A stretch of DNA of 25,422 bases from a virus: IMG/VR virus record IMGVR_UViG_3300030451_005087, positions 1 through 25,422 of that record; one strand, 5' to 3'. The notes under the pieces were generated by a model that worked only from the letters and a program-made list of their open reading frames with translations, did no database searches and was not told the DNA's origin. The translations under genes were made by a program, and so were the position numbers. Position 1 is the first letter of the stretch, and each line of letters starts with the position of its first letter. Shown here one piece after another: positions 15,503-21,864 of this stretch.

Positions 15503-15612
15503 TATACTAACTCCTCTTTATGTTTCTCTAAATATTCTTTGAGATACAATTTTTCTTTATTGGTTAATTCTTCATTGTAGATAAATATTTTATTTAAGAT
15601 TATTGTTATCAT
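15502..15612 (-). CDS. Micro-protein, 36 residues
   Basis: The ATG overlaps the upstream TAA and is preceded by AAAGGAG; the TAA overlaps the next ATG. The product begins MITIILNKIFIY and ends in a charged helix (KEKLYLKEYLEKHKEE). Coupling at both ends is the main support. Confidence 0.5.
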   Translation of the reverse strand: MITIILNKIFIYNEELTNKEKLYLKEYLEKHKEELV

Positions 15613-15812
15613 TACAACTCCTTTAATCTTTGAGCTAATAATTCAACTACCTTTTTGCCTAATATCATTTGTCTTACTGCTATCTGACTACCATCAATTG
15701 CATTATGCTCTATACACAAACGTCCATCAGTAGTTACAATTAATTTTATTGGGCTACCACAATCATCTGTTAATTGTCTATTATACTTATCTAATATTAT
15801 TCCTGCTTTCAT
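15612..15812 (-). CDS. Hypothetical protein, 66 residues, first gene of early operon
   Basis: AAGGAG precedes the ATG. It begins MKAGIILDKYNRQLTDDCGS, then has beta strands (IKLIVTTDGRLCIEHN) and a C-terminal helix (ILGKKVVELLAQRLKE). It is the first gene behind the promoter at about 15850, so it would be among the earliest products. The family is unknown. Confidence 0.6.
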   Translation of the reverse strand: MKAGIILDKYNRQLTDDCGSPIKLIVTTDGRLCIEHNAIDGSQIAVRQMILGKKVVELLAQRLKEL

Positions 15813-15840
15813 TATCTAACTCCTTGTTTTTTGACTACCA

Positions 15841-15895
15841 TAACTTATTAACATTTGTTGATGTAATGCAACTATTATTTTTACTTTTGTTAAAG
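15841..15895 (-). promoter_or_regulatory. Early promoter/operator region, minus strand
   Basis: The core ATGTTAATAAGTTA (minus strand, 15854-15841) lies 29 bases before the 15812 start codon. A dyad AACA-TT-TGTT overlaps it, and ACTTT-TGTT-AAAGT (15882-15895) lies further upstream. The paired-dyad arrangement repeats the region at 15188-15240, including a shared GATGTAAT, pointing to one common regulator. Confidence 0.4.
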
Positions 15896-15929
15896 TTTTT
15901 TTAATCTATAGAGGAGAAAAAGATATTTC

Positions 15930-15958
15930 TTGCATAGTATTTTTAGGTGTAATATATT
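15930..15958 (+). promoter_or_regulatory. Predicted promoter for the structured RNA
   Basis: TTGCAT, a 17-base spacer and TATATT (5 of 6 to the -10 consensus) would start transcription at about 15963-15966, exactly where the first hairpin of the structured region begins. The -35 box matches consensus poorly (3 of 6). Confidence 0.4.
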
Positions 15959-15960
15959 TT

Positions 15961-16220
15961 CAGTCCTTATTCGTTTGGGTACTGCACTTTTGGGGATAAG
16001 GATATAGAAATTGGCTACCAAAAGATGACGACAAAGCCAATAAGGTATTCCTAATGTAGATAACGCCTGTCGTGGTACAGAATCACCTGTAAATGAATCT
16101 GCCGACTTTAGATTGTGAATTGATACTAAAGTTACTAATATACTGCATCGGCTCGGCTCGGTAGGTAAAGTAGAGGGTTCTCTGTCCTATATAATTATGG
16201 GATGTAGGGATTCCTCTACT
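15961..16220 (+). ncRNA. Candidate highly structured non-coding RNA, about 260 nt
   Basis: There is no open frame of note, and the stretch is visibly richer in G+C than the DNA around it. Helices: TCCTTAT/ATAAGGA (15964-15970, 15996-16002); TTGGCT/AGCCAA (16011-16016, 16035-16040); TACAG/CTGTA (16076-16080, 16087-16091); ACTTTAG/CTAAAGT (16105-16111, 16126-16132), possibly closed by GCCGA/TCGGC (16101-16105, 16148-16152); AGTAGAGG/CCTCTACT (16169-16176, 16213-16220) enclosing TCCTAT/ATGGGA. Tertiary candidates: the first loop CTTTTGG (15987-15993) with the second loop CCAAAAG (16018-16024), and second-loop ACGACA (16028-16033) with TGTCGT (16068-16073), a pseudoknot. One wobble pair (T16188-G16199) is pairable only on the plus strand. 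No match to tmRNA, RNase P or tRNA signatures is seen. Confidence 0.5.
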
Positions 16221-16433
16221 CATTCCAACATAACTCTCTCAATAGGTAAAGTAAATTAAGAAGTAAAAATATAGTAGATAGTTATAAAATTAAGATGCAA
16301 AAATATAATCACGATTTATAATTTCAAAATTATAGGTCAAAATTATAATAGTAAAATATAATTTATCATTCCTAAAAGACCTGCCCTCAACTTTAGGTTC
16401 AAAAAACGCTCAAAACGTGCATATAAATATTAG

Positions 16434-16446
16434 TTGTATTATACAA
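16434..16446. promoter_or_regulatory. Palindrome TTGTAT-T-ATACAA
   Basis: This perfect 6-bp dyad with a one-base centre has the same half-sites as the palindrome at 23232-23244 before the scaffold/capsid operon. It contains TATTAT, so it may be a -10 element, an operator, or both. Confidence 0.45.
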
Positions 16447-16464
16447 GTATATACATATTTTACG

Positions 16465-16494
16465 TGTGATATGATTTTAAATATTTTGTGATTT
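16465..16494 (+). repeat. 30-bp direct repeat, left copy
   Basis: It matches 18614-18643 at 26 of 30 positions, including ATTTTGTGATTT and ATTTTAAA. The two copies flank the AT-rich gene module 16714-18199 at a spacing of 2149 bp. It could be a recombination scar, a protein-binding site or an origin element. Confidence 0.5.
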
Positions 16495-16641
16495 AAAGTA
16501 TTACTTTAACTAAAATATCTAAAATTAGATTTTAACTTGATATTTTAAAAACATATTAACAAAAAAAACAAGAAAAATATTTTTTTATTTTTTTTTCTCC
16601 TCTATTAATAAACATTTATTAAAATTATTTTTAATATTTGT

Positions 16642-16671
16642 TTGACTTTATTATATAAAAACCTGTAAATT
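16642..16671 (+). promoter_or_regulatory. Possible promoter of the AT-rich module
   Basis: TTGACT, an 18-base spacer and TAAATT lie 43 bases before the first start codon. In such AT-rich DNA chance matches are common, so this is tentative. Confidence 0.3.
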
Positions 16672-16713
16672 TCATAAACTTAATTTTACTTAATTAAATA
16701 GAGGTTACTTAAT

Positions 16714-16926
16714 ATGGATAATAAATATATAAAATTATTACTTAAAAAAATAGACGGGGAATTTTGCGTTCAATATATTGAAGACGGCAAAATCAATGAA
16801 AGTAAAAGTTATTTTACAGACTGTAAAAAAGACGCAATGGAAACTATGGAGCTAATGAATATTAATGTAATGTTAACAAATTATTTTAACGGCTATAAAT
16901 TCCCATCAATACACGATAATAAATAA
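16714..16926 (+). CDS. Small hypothetical protein, 70 residues
   Basis: AGAGGT lies eight bases before the ATG. The product starts MDNKYIKLLLKKIDGEFCVQ, then YIEDGKINESKSYFTDCKKD and a helical TMELMNINVMLTNYFNGY. It looks like a compact alpha/beta fold of two strands and one or two helices. No family is recognised. It is the first gene of a plus-strand module whose codons are even more A/T-biased than the tail genes. Confidence 0.65.
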   Translation: MDNKYIKLLLKKIDGEFCVQYIEDGKINESKSYFTDCKKDAMETMELMNINVMLTNYFNGYKFPSIHDNK

Positions 16927-16937
16927 AAGGGGATAAA

Positions 16938-17051
16938 ATGAAAAATAAATATATAAGTTATTTAGAAAATGACGTTAATTATGTACCATCAGGAAAATCA
17001 CCAAAACCACCAAAAAAAAAGACGGGTAAAAAATCAAAATTAAGGGGATAA
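16938..17051 (+). CDS. Basic micro-protein, 37 residues
   Basis: AAAAGGGGATAAA precedes the ATG, the same ribosome site as the next gene. The N-terminal half is MKNKYISYLENDVNYVPSGK; the rest is Pro/Lys-rich (SPKPPKKKTGKKSK), a likely disordered, nucleic-acid-binding tail. The opening MxNKYI is shared with the upstream product. It is too short for a family call. Confidence 0.55.
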   Translation: MKNKYISYLENDVNYVPSGKSPKPPKKKTGKKSKLRG

Positions 17052-17052
17052 A

Positions 17053-17973
17053 ATGAAAAAAATATTAAAAAATCATTCAGAAGTAGCACATTTTTGGGCT
17101 AATAAAATTCAAAGTGAAGGTAAGTCTTCTAATATGTTTTTTAAAGATAATATTATATATAGTTATGGTTATCATTTTCCAATAGCTAAACACGTAAACA
17201 AAGATGTAATTTTATTTACATCTAAAAGTTATTCTGTTAGCACGTCACAACATAAGAGCCATACAAGAAACGCAATTCCACATAATAAAACTGTATTTAC
17301 AGTTCCTAATATTGACGGTGGTAAATATTCAAGTTTAGATTTAAGTATTTCAGACCATCAAAAAAACATAGAATATTATATCAAAGAAATTAAATATAAC
17401 TTAAAAAAATCTAACAGGGCTAGAAAATTTAAAGAAATGCGTTTAAATAGAGTATTATCTTTAATTACAGAAATGAAAAAATATTTACAAATATTTAAAA
17501 TAAAATCTAAATTGACAAATAGTTTGAAAGCGTCTGTTAATATGGCTTTAAATATGGATTTTGATAAAATAAATGATATTATTAAAGCCGAACAAGAAAA
17601 AAACAAAAAAGCCAAACAATTAAGAAAAGCCGAACAAAAAAAGAAATTCTTTAAAAAACTTAAAGAATGGAGAAATTATAATATTGATAATTTACCATAT
17701 TATGAAAAGCAATATTTAAGACTTAAAAGAAATGGTTGGAACAATGGTGAATGGTGTGGAGACGTTCAAACATCATTAAATGTAAAAATTCCAATAGAAA
17801 CTTTTAAAAAATATTATGATATGTTAAAGTGTGGTAAATCTTTAATAGGTAAAAAGATTTCACATTATACAGTAAATAAACAAGATGACAAATTATTAAC
17901 TATTGGATGCCATAAAATTGAAATAAAAGAAATTGAATCAATAGCTAATCAAATAAAGGGGCTTAAATGTTAG
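17053..17973 (+). CDS. Phage hypothetical protein, 306 residues, central coiled coil
   Basis: AAGGGGATAAA lies directly before the ATG. The N-terminal domain (1-95) carries HSEVAHFWANKIQSEGKSSN, FFKDNIIYSYGYHFPIAKHV and VILFTSKSYSVSTSQHKS. I recognise this 'FWA-N...YSYG-HFPIA...YSV-T..H' pattern from phage hypothetical proteins of unknown function. Residues 105-225 are extremely Lys/Glu-rich and helical (AEQEKNKKAKQLRKAEQKKK), with few breaks. The C-terminal part (225-306) is a small mixed domain (KRNGWNNGEWCGDVQTSLNV). There is no enzymatic motif. The stop overlaps the next gene by 7 bases. Functional proposals would be guesswork; a structural or nucleic-acid-binding role fits the charge. 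Confidence 0.7.
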   Translation: MKKILKNHSEVAHFWANKIQSEGKSSNMFFKDNIIYSYGYHFPIAKHVNKDVILFTSKSYSVSTSQHKSHTRNAIPHNKTVFTVPNIDGGKYSSLDLSISDHQKNIEYYIKEIKYNLKKSNRARKFKEMRLNRVLSLITEMKKYLQIFKIKSKLTNSLKASVNMALNMDFDKINDIIKAEQEKNKKAKQLRKAEQKKKFFKKLKEWRNYNIDNLPYYEKQYLRLKRNGWNNGEWCGDVQTSLNVKIPIETFKKYYDMLKCGKSLIGKKISHYTVNKQDDKLLTIGCHKIEIKEIESIANQIKGLKC

Positions 17974-18074
17974 ATATTTTAATGCACTTACTATTTACAT
18001 TTTTATGTGTATCAGGTTTAATATTTGAAGTAATATTAATAATTAACAGAAATAAAAAAGGCGGTACAAAATGA
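17967..18074 (+). CDS. Micro membrane protein, 35 residues
   Basis: It starts inside the end of the 306-residue gene (AAGGGGC lies just upstream) and its stop overlaps the next ATG (ATGA). Residues 2-26 are hydrophobic (LLFTFLCVSGLIFEVILII), one membrane helix, with NRNKKGGTK after it. Confidence 0.5.
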   Translation: MLDILMHLLFTFLCVSGLIFEVILIINRNKKGGTK

Positions 18075-18199
18075 AGTATTTATGTAATAAATGCAATGAA
18101 CATATTAAAAAAGAAGATATGTTCTTTGATACAGAATACGATTGCGATTTATGCAAAAATTGTTTACCAAATAAAAATATTGAAGGCGGTACAGATTAA
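18071..18199 (+). CDS. Small four-Cys zinc-ribbon protein
   Basis: This encodes 42 residues. CNKC (5-8) and CDLCKNC (24-30) form a likely zinc knuckle, with acidic residues between. The ATG overlaps the upstream stop, and GGCGGTACA precedes it. The same GGCGGTACA recurs inside its own last codons. It is the last gene before a terminator. Confidence 0.55.
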   Translation: MKYLCNKCNEHIKKEDMFFDTEYDCDLCKNCLPNKNIEGGTD

Positions 18200-18234
18200 C
18201 ATATAACAAAACACACATAAAACAACAATAAAAG

Positions 18235-18261
18235 AAGCTCCAATAAAACGGGGCTTTTTTT
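18235..18261 (+). terminator. Rho-independent terminator
   Basis: AAGCTCC (18235-18241) pairs with GGGGCTT (18250-18256; one T-G wobble), with an 8-base loop and a following run of seven T. It closes the 16714-18199 transcription unit. Confidence 0.75.
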
Positions 18262-18613
18262 ATATATATTATATTACTCGTAAGTTTTTAGTAAGTCTTA
18301 ATAATAGACGTTTTAACGATAGATTTTTATAAAGTGATATCATCATATTAAAAGATATTTTTATTAGATTTTAAGCCTATTTAAAGAGCAATAAATAATA
18401 TTTAATGATATAGTAATATGTAGTAATACAATTAATAATAAATATTATGTAAATATATCTAAATGAATATGTATAAATATGGGCTTTCACCCCTCTTATA
18501 ATGCCCAAAATATCTACTAAAACACCCCAAATTTAAGACATAATGTAAATTAAGTGTAGGTATACCACAAAAAATAATAACGCCGTAATCAATTGATTTT
18601 ATTTAGTGGATTT

Positions 18614-18643
18614 TGTGACGTAATTTTAAAAATTTTGTGATTT
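18614..18643 (+). repeat. 30-bp direct repeat, right copy
   Basis: This is the partner of 16465-16494 (26 of 30 identical), in the same orientation. It is followed at once by the tandem 11-mers. Confidence 0.5.
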
Positions 18644-18649
18644 GAACGC

Positions 18650-18671
18650 ACTCGGAAGTTACTCGGAAGTT
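18650..18671 (+). repeat. Tandem repeat (ACTCGGAAGTT)x2
   Basis: Two perfect head-to-tail 11-base copies are present. A third, near-identical copy (ACTCGTAAGTT) lies at 18276-18286. The 11-base period matches one DNA turn, suggesting protein binding on one face. Confidence 0.6.
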
Positions 18672-18711
18672 TACCCCCTATAGGCGTATGTGCCGATTTT
18701 TGGTGGGGGGG

Positions 18712-18812
18712 CTACCATTCCTCAAAAAATGTGAAAACTAACTACCAAAAAAATAAAATAAAAAATCTACCAATTTTATCTACCATAGTAGTTAAATTAT
18801 AATGTTTGGTAG
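18712..18812. repeat. CTACCA iteron-like cluster
   Basis: CTACCA occurs at 18712, 18742, 18767 and 18780, and inverted (TGGTAG) at 18807-18812, just before the terS ribosome site. It could bind TerS for packaging or autoregulation. Confidence 0.45.
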
Positions 18813-18822
18813 AAAGGACAAT

Positions 18823-19500
18823 ATGAGCAAATTAATTAAGTCACCTCGTAAGGCACACGGAGCAGAGATGTATGCGTTACAACCTGATATTACTGCACAA
18901 CAAGTTGCAGATGTATTGGGTGTTAGTGTGAAGACTGTTGAGGGTTGGAGGCAAGACCCTAATTTTATAGATGCTATCTATGAGAGGTATATGTTGGAGT
19001 TTGGTGGTGAGATACCTGCTGTTCTTAATGCTATGATTAGAGAGGCTAAGAGTGGTAATGTACAAGCAGGTAGATTGGTATTGGAGCATAGTGGTAAGTT
19101 AGTTAAGAATATTAATGTTACTGTTGATTCGCCTTTTGAAAAATTTATGAAGAAAGTAGAGGTTGCTGAAGTTGTTGATGGTGAAGTTGAAGATGTGGTA
19201 GTTACTGAAATCGTAAATGAGATTCCTGAAGAAGTGGTAGATTTATCTACCTTGCCTGAACGCAATCTTGAAAGTCAGAAGGAACGTGTAGCTAAAGAAA
19301 AGAAGCAAGTCAAGAAAGCAATTAAATCAGAAAAACAAAAAGCAAAGTATCTTAATCAACGCAAAAAGTGGTATAGATGGAAGAAACGTGCTGAAGCTGT
19401 TGGTGTAGAGCCACTAAAGGCTAAAAGACCGACTAAAGGGCAACGTGTTGCGTGGCAAGATGAGATAGTAAGGAGAGAAAATGAAAAAAAAGACTTCTAA
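18823..19500 (+). CDS. terS: Terminase small subunit (TerS)
   Basis: This encodes 225 residues from ATG 18823, preceded by AAAGGACAAT; an ATG seven codons upstream lacks a ribosome site. Residues 24-43 form a helix-turn-helix (TAQQVADVLGVSVKTVEGWR), followed by DPNFIDAIYERY and a central helical oligomerisation part to about 95. The C-terminus is long and highly charged: acidic at 115-155, then Lys/Arg-rich (YLNQRKKWYRWKKRAEAVG). TerS recognises the packaging site and feeds DNA to TerL. TerL is encoded 4 kb away on the opposite strand, which is unusual since the two are commonly adjacent. The last codons overlap the next gene. Confidence 0.8.
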   Translation: MSKLIKSPRKAHGAEMYALQPDITAQQVADVLGVSVKTVEGWRQDPNFIDAIYERYMLEFGGEIPAVLNAMIREAKSGNVQAGRLVLEHSGKLVKNINVTVDSPFEKFMKKVEVAEVVDGEVEDVVVTEIVNEIPEEVVDLSTLPERNLESQKERVAKEKKQVKKAIKSEKQKAKYLNQRKKWYRWKKRAEAVGVEPLKAKRPTKGQRVAWQDEIVRRENEKKDF

Positions 19501-19654
19501 AAAGGAATTAGAAGCTAAAATAGCAGTTCTTGAGCGTAAAATAGACTCTTTCAATGTACTTTTTAGTATGTATGTTGATTACAAGAGTGAAAGCGTTGAG
19601 TTTCAAAAGCATTTAAAGAAACAAATGGAGAAGAAAAGTGGTATCGTGCTATAA
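19481..19654 (+). CDS. Small coiled-coil protein, 57 residues
   Basis: AAGGAGAGAAA precedes the ATG, which lies within the end of terS in another frame. The product starts MKKKTSKKELEAKIAVLERK, a basic start and short coiled coil, and ends KKSGIVL. No family is recognised; it may be a TerS accessory by position. Confidence 0.55.
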   Translation: MKKKTSKKELEAKIAVLERKIDSFNVLFSMYVDYKSESVEFQKHLKKQMEKKSGIVL

Positions 19655-19787
19655 TTGTGGAACTGAAATGATATGGCAGTCAGATTTTGACTTTGAAGAC
19701 TTTGATTATGAAGGTGATGGCATAATTTCTTGCTTTATTTGCCCTAAATGCGAAACATACGCTGAGTTTACTGTACCTTTTAAGTAA
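19638..19787 (+). CDS. Zinc-ribbon protein, GTG start
   Basis: This encodes 49 residues from GTG 19638, with GGAG seven bases upstream; no ATG is available in frame. CYNC (4-7) and CFICPKC (about 32-38) bracket an acidic aromatic loop (WQSDFDFEDFDYEGDG), a layout I know from small phage zinc-ribbon proteins of unknown function. The end overlaps the convergent minus gene by 8 bases. Confidence 0.6.
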   Translation: MVSCYNCGTEMIWQSDFDFEDFDYEGDGIISCFICPKCETYAEFTVPFK

Positions 19788-20037
19788 GCCCCATCACATT
19801 TATCTCATCTTCTTCTAAATATTCACACATTTCATTGTAGATTTCTTTACTTATTTGTACATCGCCACGATTTTCATCTTCAAAACAAATGGATTGTGGC
19901 TCGGTGTTGAGGTCTATCTTGTCTAATTGTGCTTGCATTGTGTTGATTTGGTGGGCTATATCTAAATGTTGCTTGAATATAAGGGTTAAAACTTCTCTTA
20001 TTGACTGTATCTCCTTGAGCAGCTTGAATATTTTCAT
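19780..20037 (-). CDS. Hypothetical protein after tail-completion gene
   Basis: This encodes 85 residues. AAGGAG precedes the ATG. The helical N-terminal half (IFKLLKEIQSIREVLTLIFK, then QINTMQAQLDKI) is coiled-coil-like, and the C-terminus is acidic (YLEEDEINVMGLT). It is the last gene of the minus-strand terL operon. No motif is recognised. Confidence 0.6.
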   Translation of the reverse strand: MKIFKLLKEIQSIREVLTLIFKQHLDIAHQINTMQAQLDKIDLNTEPQSICFEDENRGDVQISKEIYNEMCEYLEEDEINVMGLT

Positions 20038-20045
20038 ATAACTCC

Positions 20046-20573
20046 TTACTTTTTAAGTGCTTTGTGTATTTTTCTCATCAACCTTTTTCTAATCTTTTTA
20101 CGCCTTCTTAATGAGTTGAATGTTTCGCTTGTATGTATAAATTGTCGTGCAGGTACTTTAATGTTCTTTGTATTAGGCACAAAGAATACTTTTCTTTTAG
20201 TTTTTGCTTTTTTAACGGCTTGGCTTGCTAATCGTGTAGGTATTTTTTTAGGAGTATAGCCTGAACTTTGTATTGAGCCATATTCTTTGACAGATATGCC
20301 CCTTTTTGTAGCATTTATACTCTTGAGCAGCCTTCCTGATGCGTTTAATGGTGGATTATTGATAGATTGATTCCTTATGCTCCTTGTAAGCATAGTAGAA
20401 TCTTTTATTGGCTGCATCTTGCTACCATCTACAGTAGTGCCTGAAGCAAGCCTCTTCTTCATATCTTTTGCTTCTTCTTCTATTATGTCTGTAAGTAGCT
20501 CTTGCTTTATATCTCTAAACTTACCTGCAAGTTTCTGAAAACTAAAATTACTCTTGATTAGCATCTTCGGCAA
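20046..20573 (-). CDS. Tail completion/virion morphogenesis protein (gp10/gpG-like)
   Basis: This encodes 175 residues from TTG 20573, with GGAGGAG ending six bases upstream; the first ATG (20564) would be 15 bases away. The series DGSKMQPIKDSTMLTRSIR, then NPPLNASGRLLKSI, GYTPKKIPTRLA, and finally VPARQFIHTSE matches the phage virion morphogenesis family (P2 gpS/Mu gpG kind), which completes the neck or tail end. The C-terminus is strongly basic (RRRKKIRKRLMRKIHKALKK), beyond the family core. It overlaps the portal gene by 26 bases, which supports a head-tail joining role. Confidence 0.75.
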   Translation of the reverse strand: MPKMLIKSNFSFQKLAGKFRDIKQELLTDIIEEEAKDMKKRLASGTTVDGSKMQPIKDSTMLTRSIRNQSINNPPLNASGRLLKSINATKRGISVKEYGSIQSSGYTPKKIPTRLASQAVKKAKTKRKVFFVPNTKNIKVPARQFIHTSETFNSLRRRKKIRKRLMRKIHKALKK

Positions 20574-21864
20574 CAGTAGCTCCTCCCATAGCTTGTAGGT
20601 GTGGGGCTTCCATAGCTTCTCTGTTAGCCATTATTATAGATTCGGCTTCAGATTGGCTCAAGTCCTGATTGTATTTCATAAGCAACCCAACTTCATCAAT
20701 CATATGATGTTTTAGCATATGCTCATCCATAAGTATTTGGTCTTGTACTGTTTTCGGATATTCAGGCTCATTAAAGTCTATCTTTAACTCTTCAGGTAGT
20801 GCAATATTGTTGTATGATGCAATCTTTTTTTCTATCTCATACAAATCGTGTTCATACATACGATACAAATCTAAGTCGTCTTGATAGTCCTCAAACCTCT
20901 CAAGGTCTTTAATCTTGAGTGCAATTCCTGATGGAGTTTCTCCACCATCTTGAGCGAACTGCACGTACAGATGGTTATTCTGAGCAACCAAGTCTAATTG
21001 AAACTTAACTGACTCAATTACTGCTTGAATATCCCCTTCAGGAGCAGCAATACCAAAAGTAGAGCCTTCAGGCAAATCAAGTATTGTATCACTCCCTGCT
21101 CTTTCCAACTTCTTATCTCCATACATTCCTGTTATGAATGGTTGCCCAAACATTTGGAATCTAAGACCTAATTGCAATTCTGTCATTGTAATGTTTACCT
21201 GCTCATTACAGCTGACAATATCATTAGCACCTTCTACAAAAAATGAATCAACTTGGTCTTCTCTGTGAGTAAACAAAAATGGTATTACGCCATATCCGTG
21301 TAAATACTCTTGCATTATGTTACCATCTTCATCGTACTGAATGTACCTTTCATTATCCCAATACGCATACTGTAACTTCTCTGTATCTGCAATATCATTT
21401 ACATTCATTAATATTGGATATGTAATAGCAACAGGAGAGAAGGGGTTCTCGTGAAGATGCACATCAAAATAGTAAACAGGTCTATAATCAAAACAGGGCT
21501 GTGGGAGGTCATCACGATATATTACTTGTGTTGCAACAGTTCCTACAAGACGTGTCATTCTTTCAATGTGTTTCATTTTGGCATCTTTCCTGCGAGTCAA
21601 AGAGGAGTACGAATCACTCACATTACGAGAAGCCCCTACTGTATAGATGCGTGACATCTTATTAATAAATCTTCGTGTGAAGTTTGCGTTGTACAACGGA
21701 ATCTCCCTAAAGGCATCAGCAGAAAAGTAATCATCTATATACTTTTCAGTTTCTGTGCCTGTATAGTAATCAAGTAGCTTGCGAATCTCATTTCGTCTTT
21801 CTTTAGCTATTGCTAACTTATAGTCTTTGACCGATTCCTGTATTATATCTATCGGATTCATCAT
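20548..21864 (-). CDS. Portal protein
   Basis: This encodes 438 residues that would form the dodecameric DNA channel at one vertex. It is placed directly after terL and overlaps it by 4 bases (ATGA). Pattern support: LLDYYTGTETEKYIDDYF (N-terminal), NFTRRFINKMSRIYTVGASR, HGYGVIPFLFTHRE, DIVSCNEQVNITMTELQLGL, and GGETPSGIALKIKDLERFED in the helical stem/crown region, as in SPP1-family portals. The C-terminus is acidic and Ala-rich. Two consecutive ATG codons (21864, 21861) are both possible starts; the second has better spacing from AGGA. Confidence 0.85.
   Translation of the reverse strand: MMNPIDIIQESVKDYKLAIAKERRNEIRKLLDYYTGTETEKYIDDYFSADAFREIPLYNANFTRRFINKMSRIYTVGASRNVSDSYSSLTRRKDAKMKHIERMTRLVGTVATQVIYRDDLPQPCFDYRPVYYFDVHLHENPFSPVAITYPILMNVNDIADTEKLQYAYWDNERYIQYDEDGNIMQEYLHGYGVIPFLFTHREDQVDSFFVEGANDIVSCNEQVNITMTELQLGLRFQMFGQPFITGMYGDKKLERAGSDTILDLPEGSTFGIAAPEGDIQAVIESVKFQLDLVAQNNHLYVQFAQDGGETPSGIALKIKDLERFEDYQDDLDLYRMYEHDLYEIEKKIASYNNIALPEELKIDFNEPEYPKTVQDQILMDEHMLKHHMIDEVGLLMKYNQDLSQSEAESIIMANREAMEAPHLQAMGGATVAEDANQE

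Larger units (their letters stand above)
16221..16713. other. Very AT-rich gene-free stretch with short repeats
   Basis: No gene is seen. TAGGTAAAGTA at 16162-16172 recurs at 16243-16253. TCAAAATTATA occurs at 16324-16334 and 16337-16347, preceded by TATAATTT, so that an inverted repeat forms around 16317-16334. CCTAAA and TTTAGG at 16372-16396 can form a hairpin. Long A and T runs lie at 16560-16610. Such easily melted, repeat-bearing DNA between divergent operons would suit a replication origin, but there is no direct proof. Confidence 0.35.
18262..18822. other. Gene-free region before terS, candidate packaging/regulatory region
   Basis: No gene is visible. Features: ACTCGTAAGTT at 18276-18286, GGTATACC palindrome at 18559-18566, the 30-bp repeat at 18614-18643, tandem ACTCGGAAGTT at 18650-18671, CCTATAGG palindrome at 18677-18684, a run of eight-odd G around 18704-18711, and several CTACCA copies at 18712-18785. 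In many phages the terminase small subunit binds repeated sites next to its own gene, so a cos or pac site here is a reasonable inference. Confidence 0.4.

Noticed and set aside
15961-16220. tmRNA or RNase P RNA
   Set aside because: No tRNA-like end, no tag reading frame, and no conserved RNase P core sequence could be found.
13791-16713. Lysogeny module
   Set aside because: Only a Cro-sized HTH protein is present; no integrase, excisionase or att-like repeat pair is seen in the window.
18650-18812. CRISPR array
   Set aside because: Repeats are 6-11 bases with irregular spacing and no spacers of constant length.
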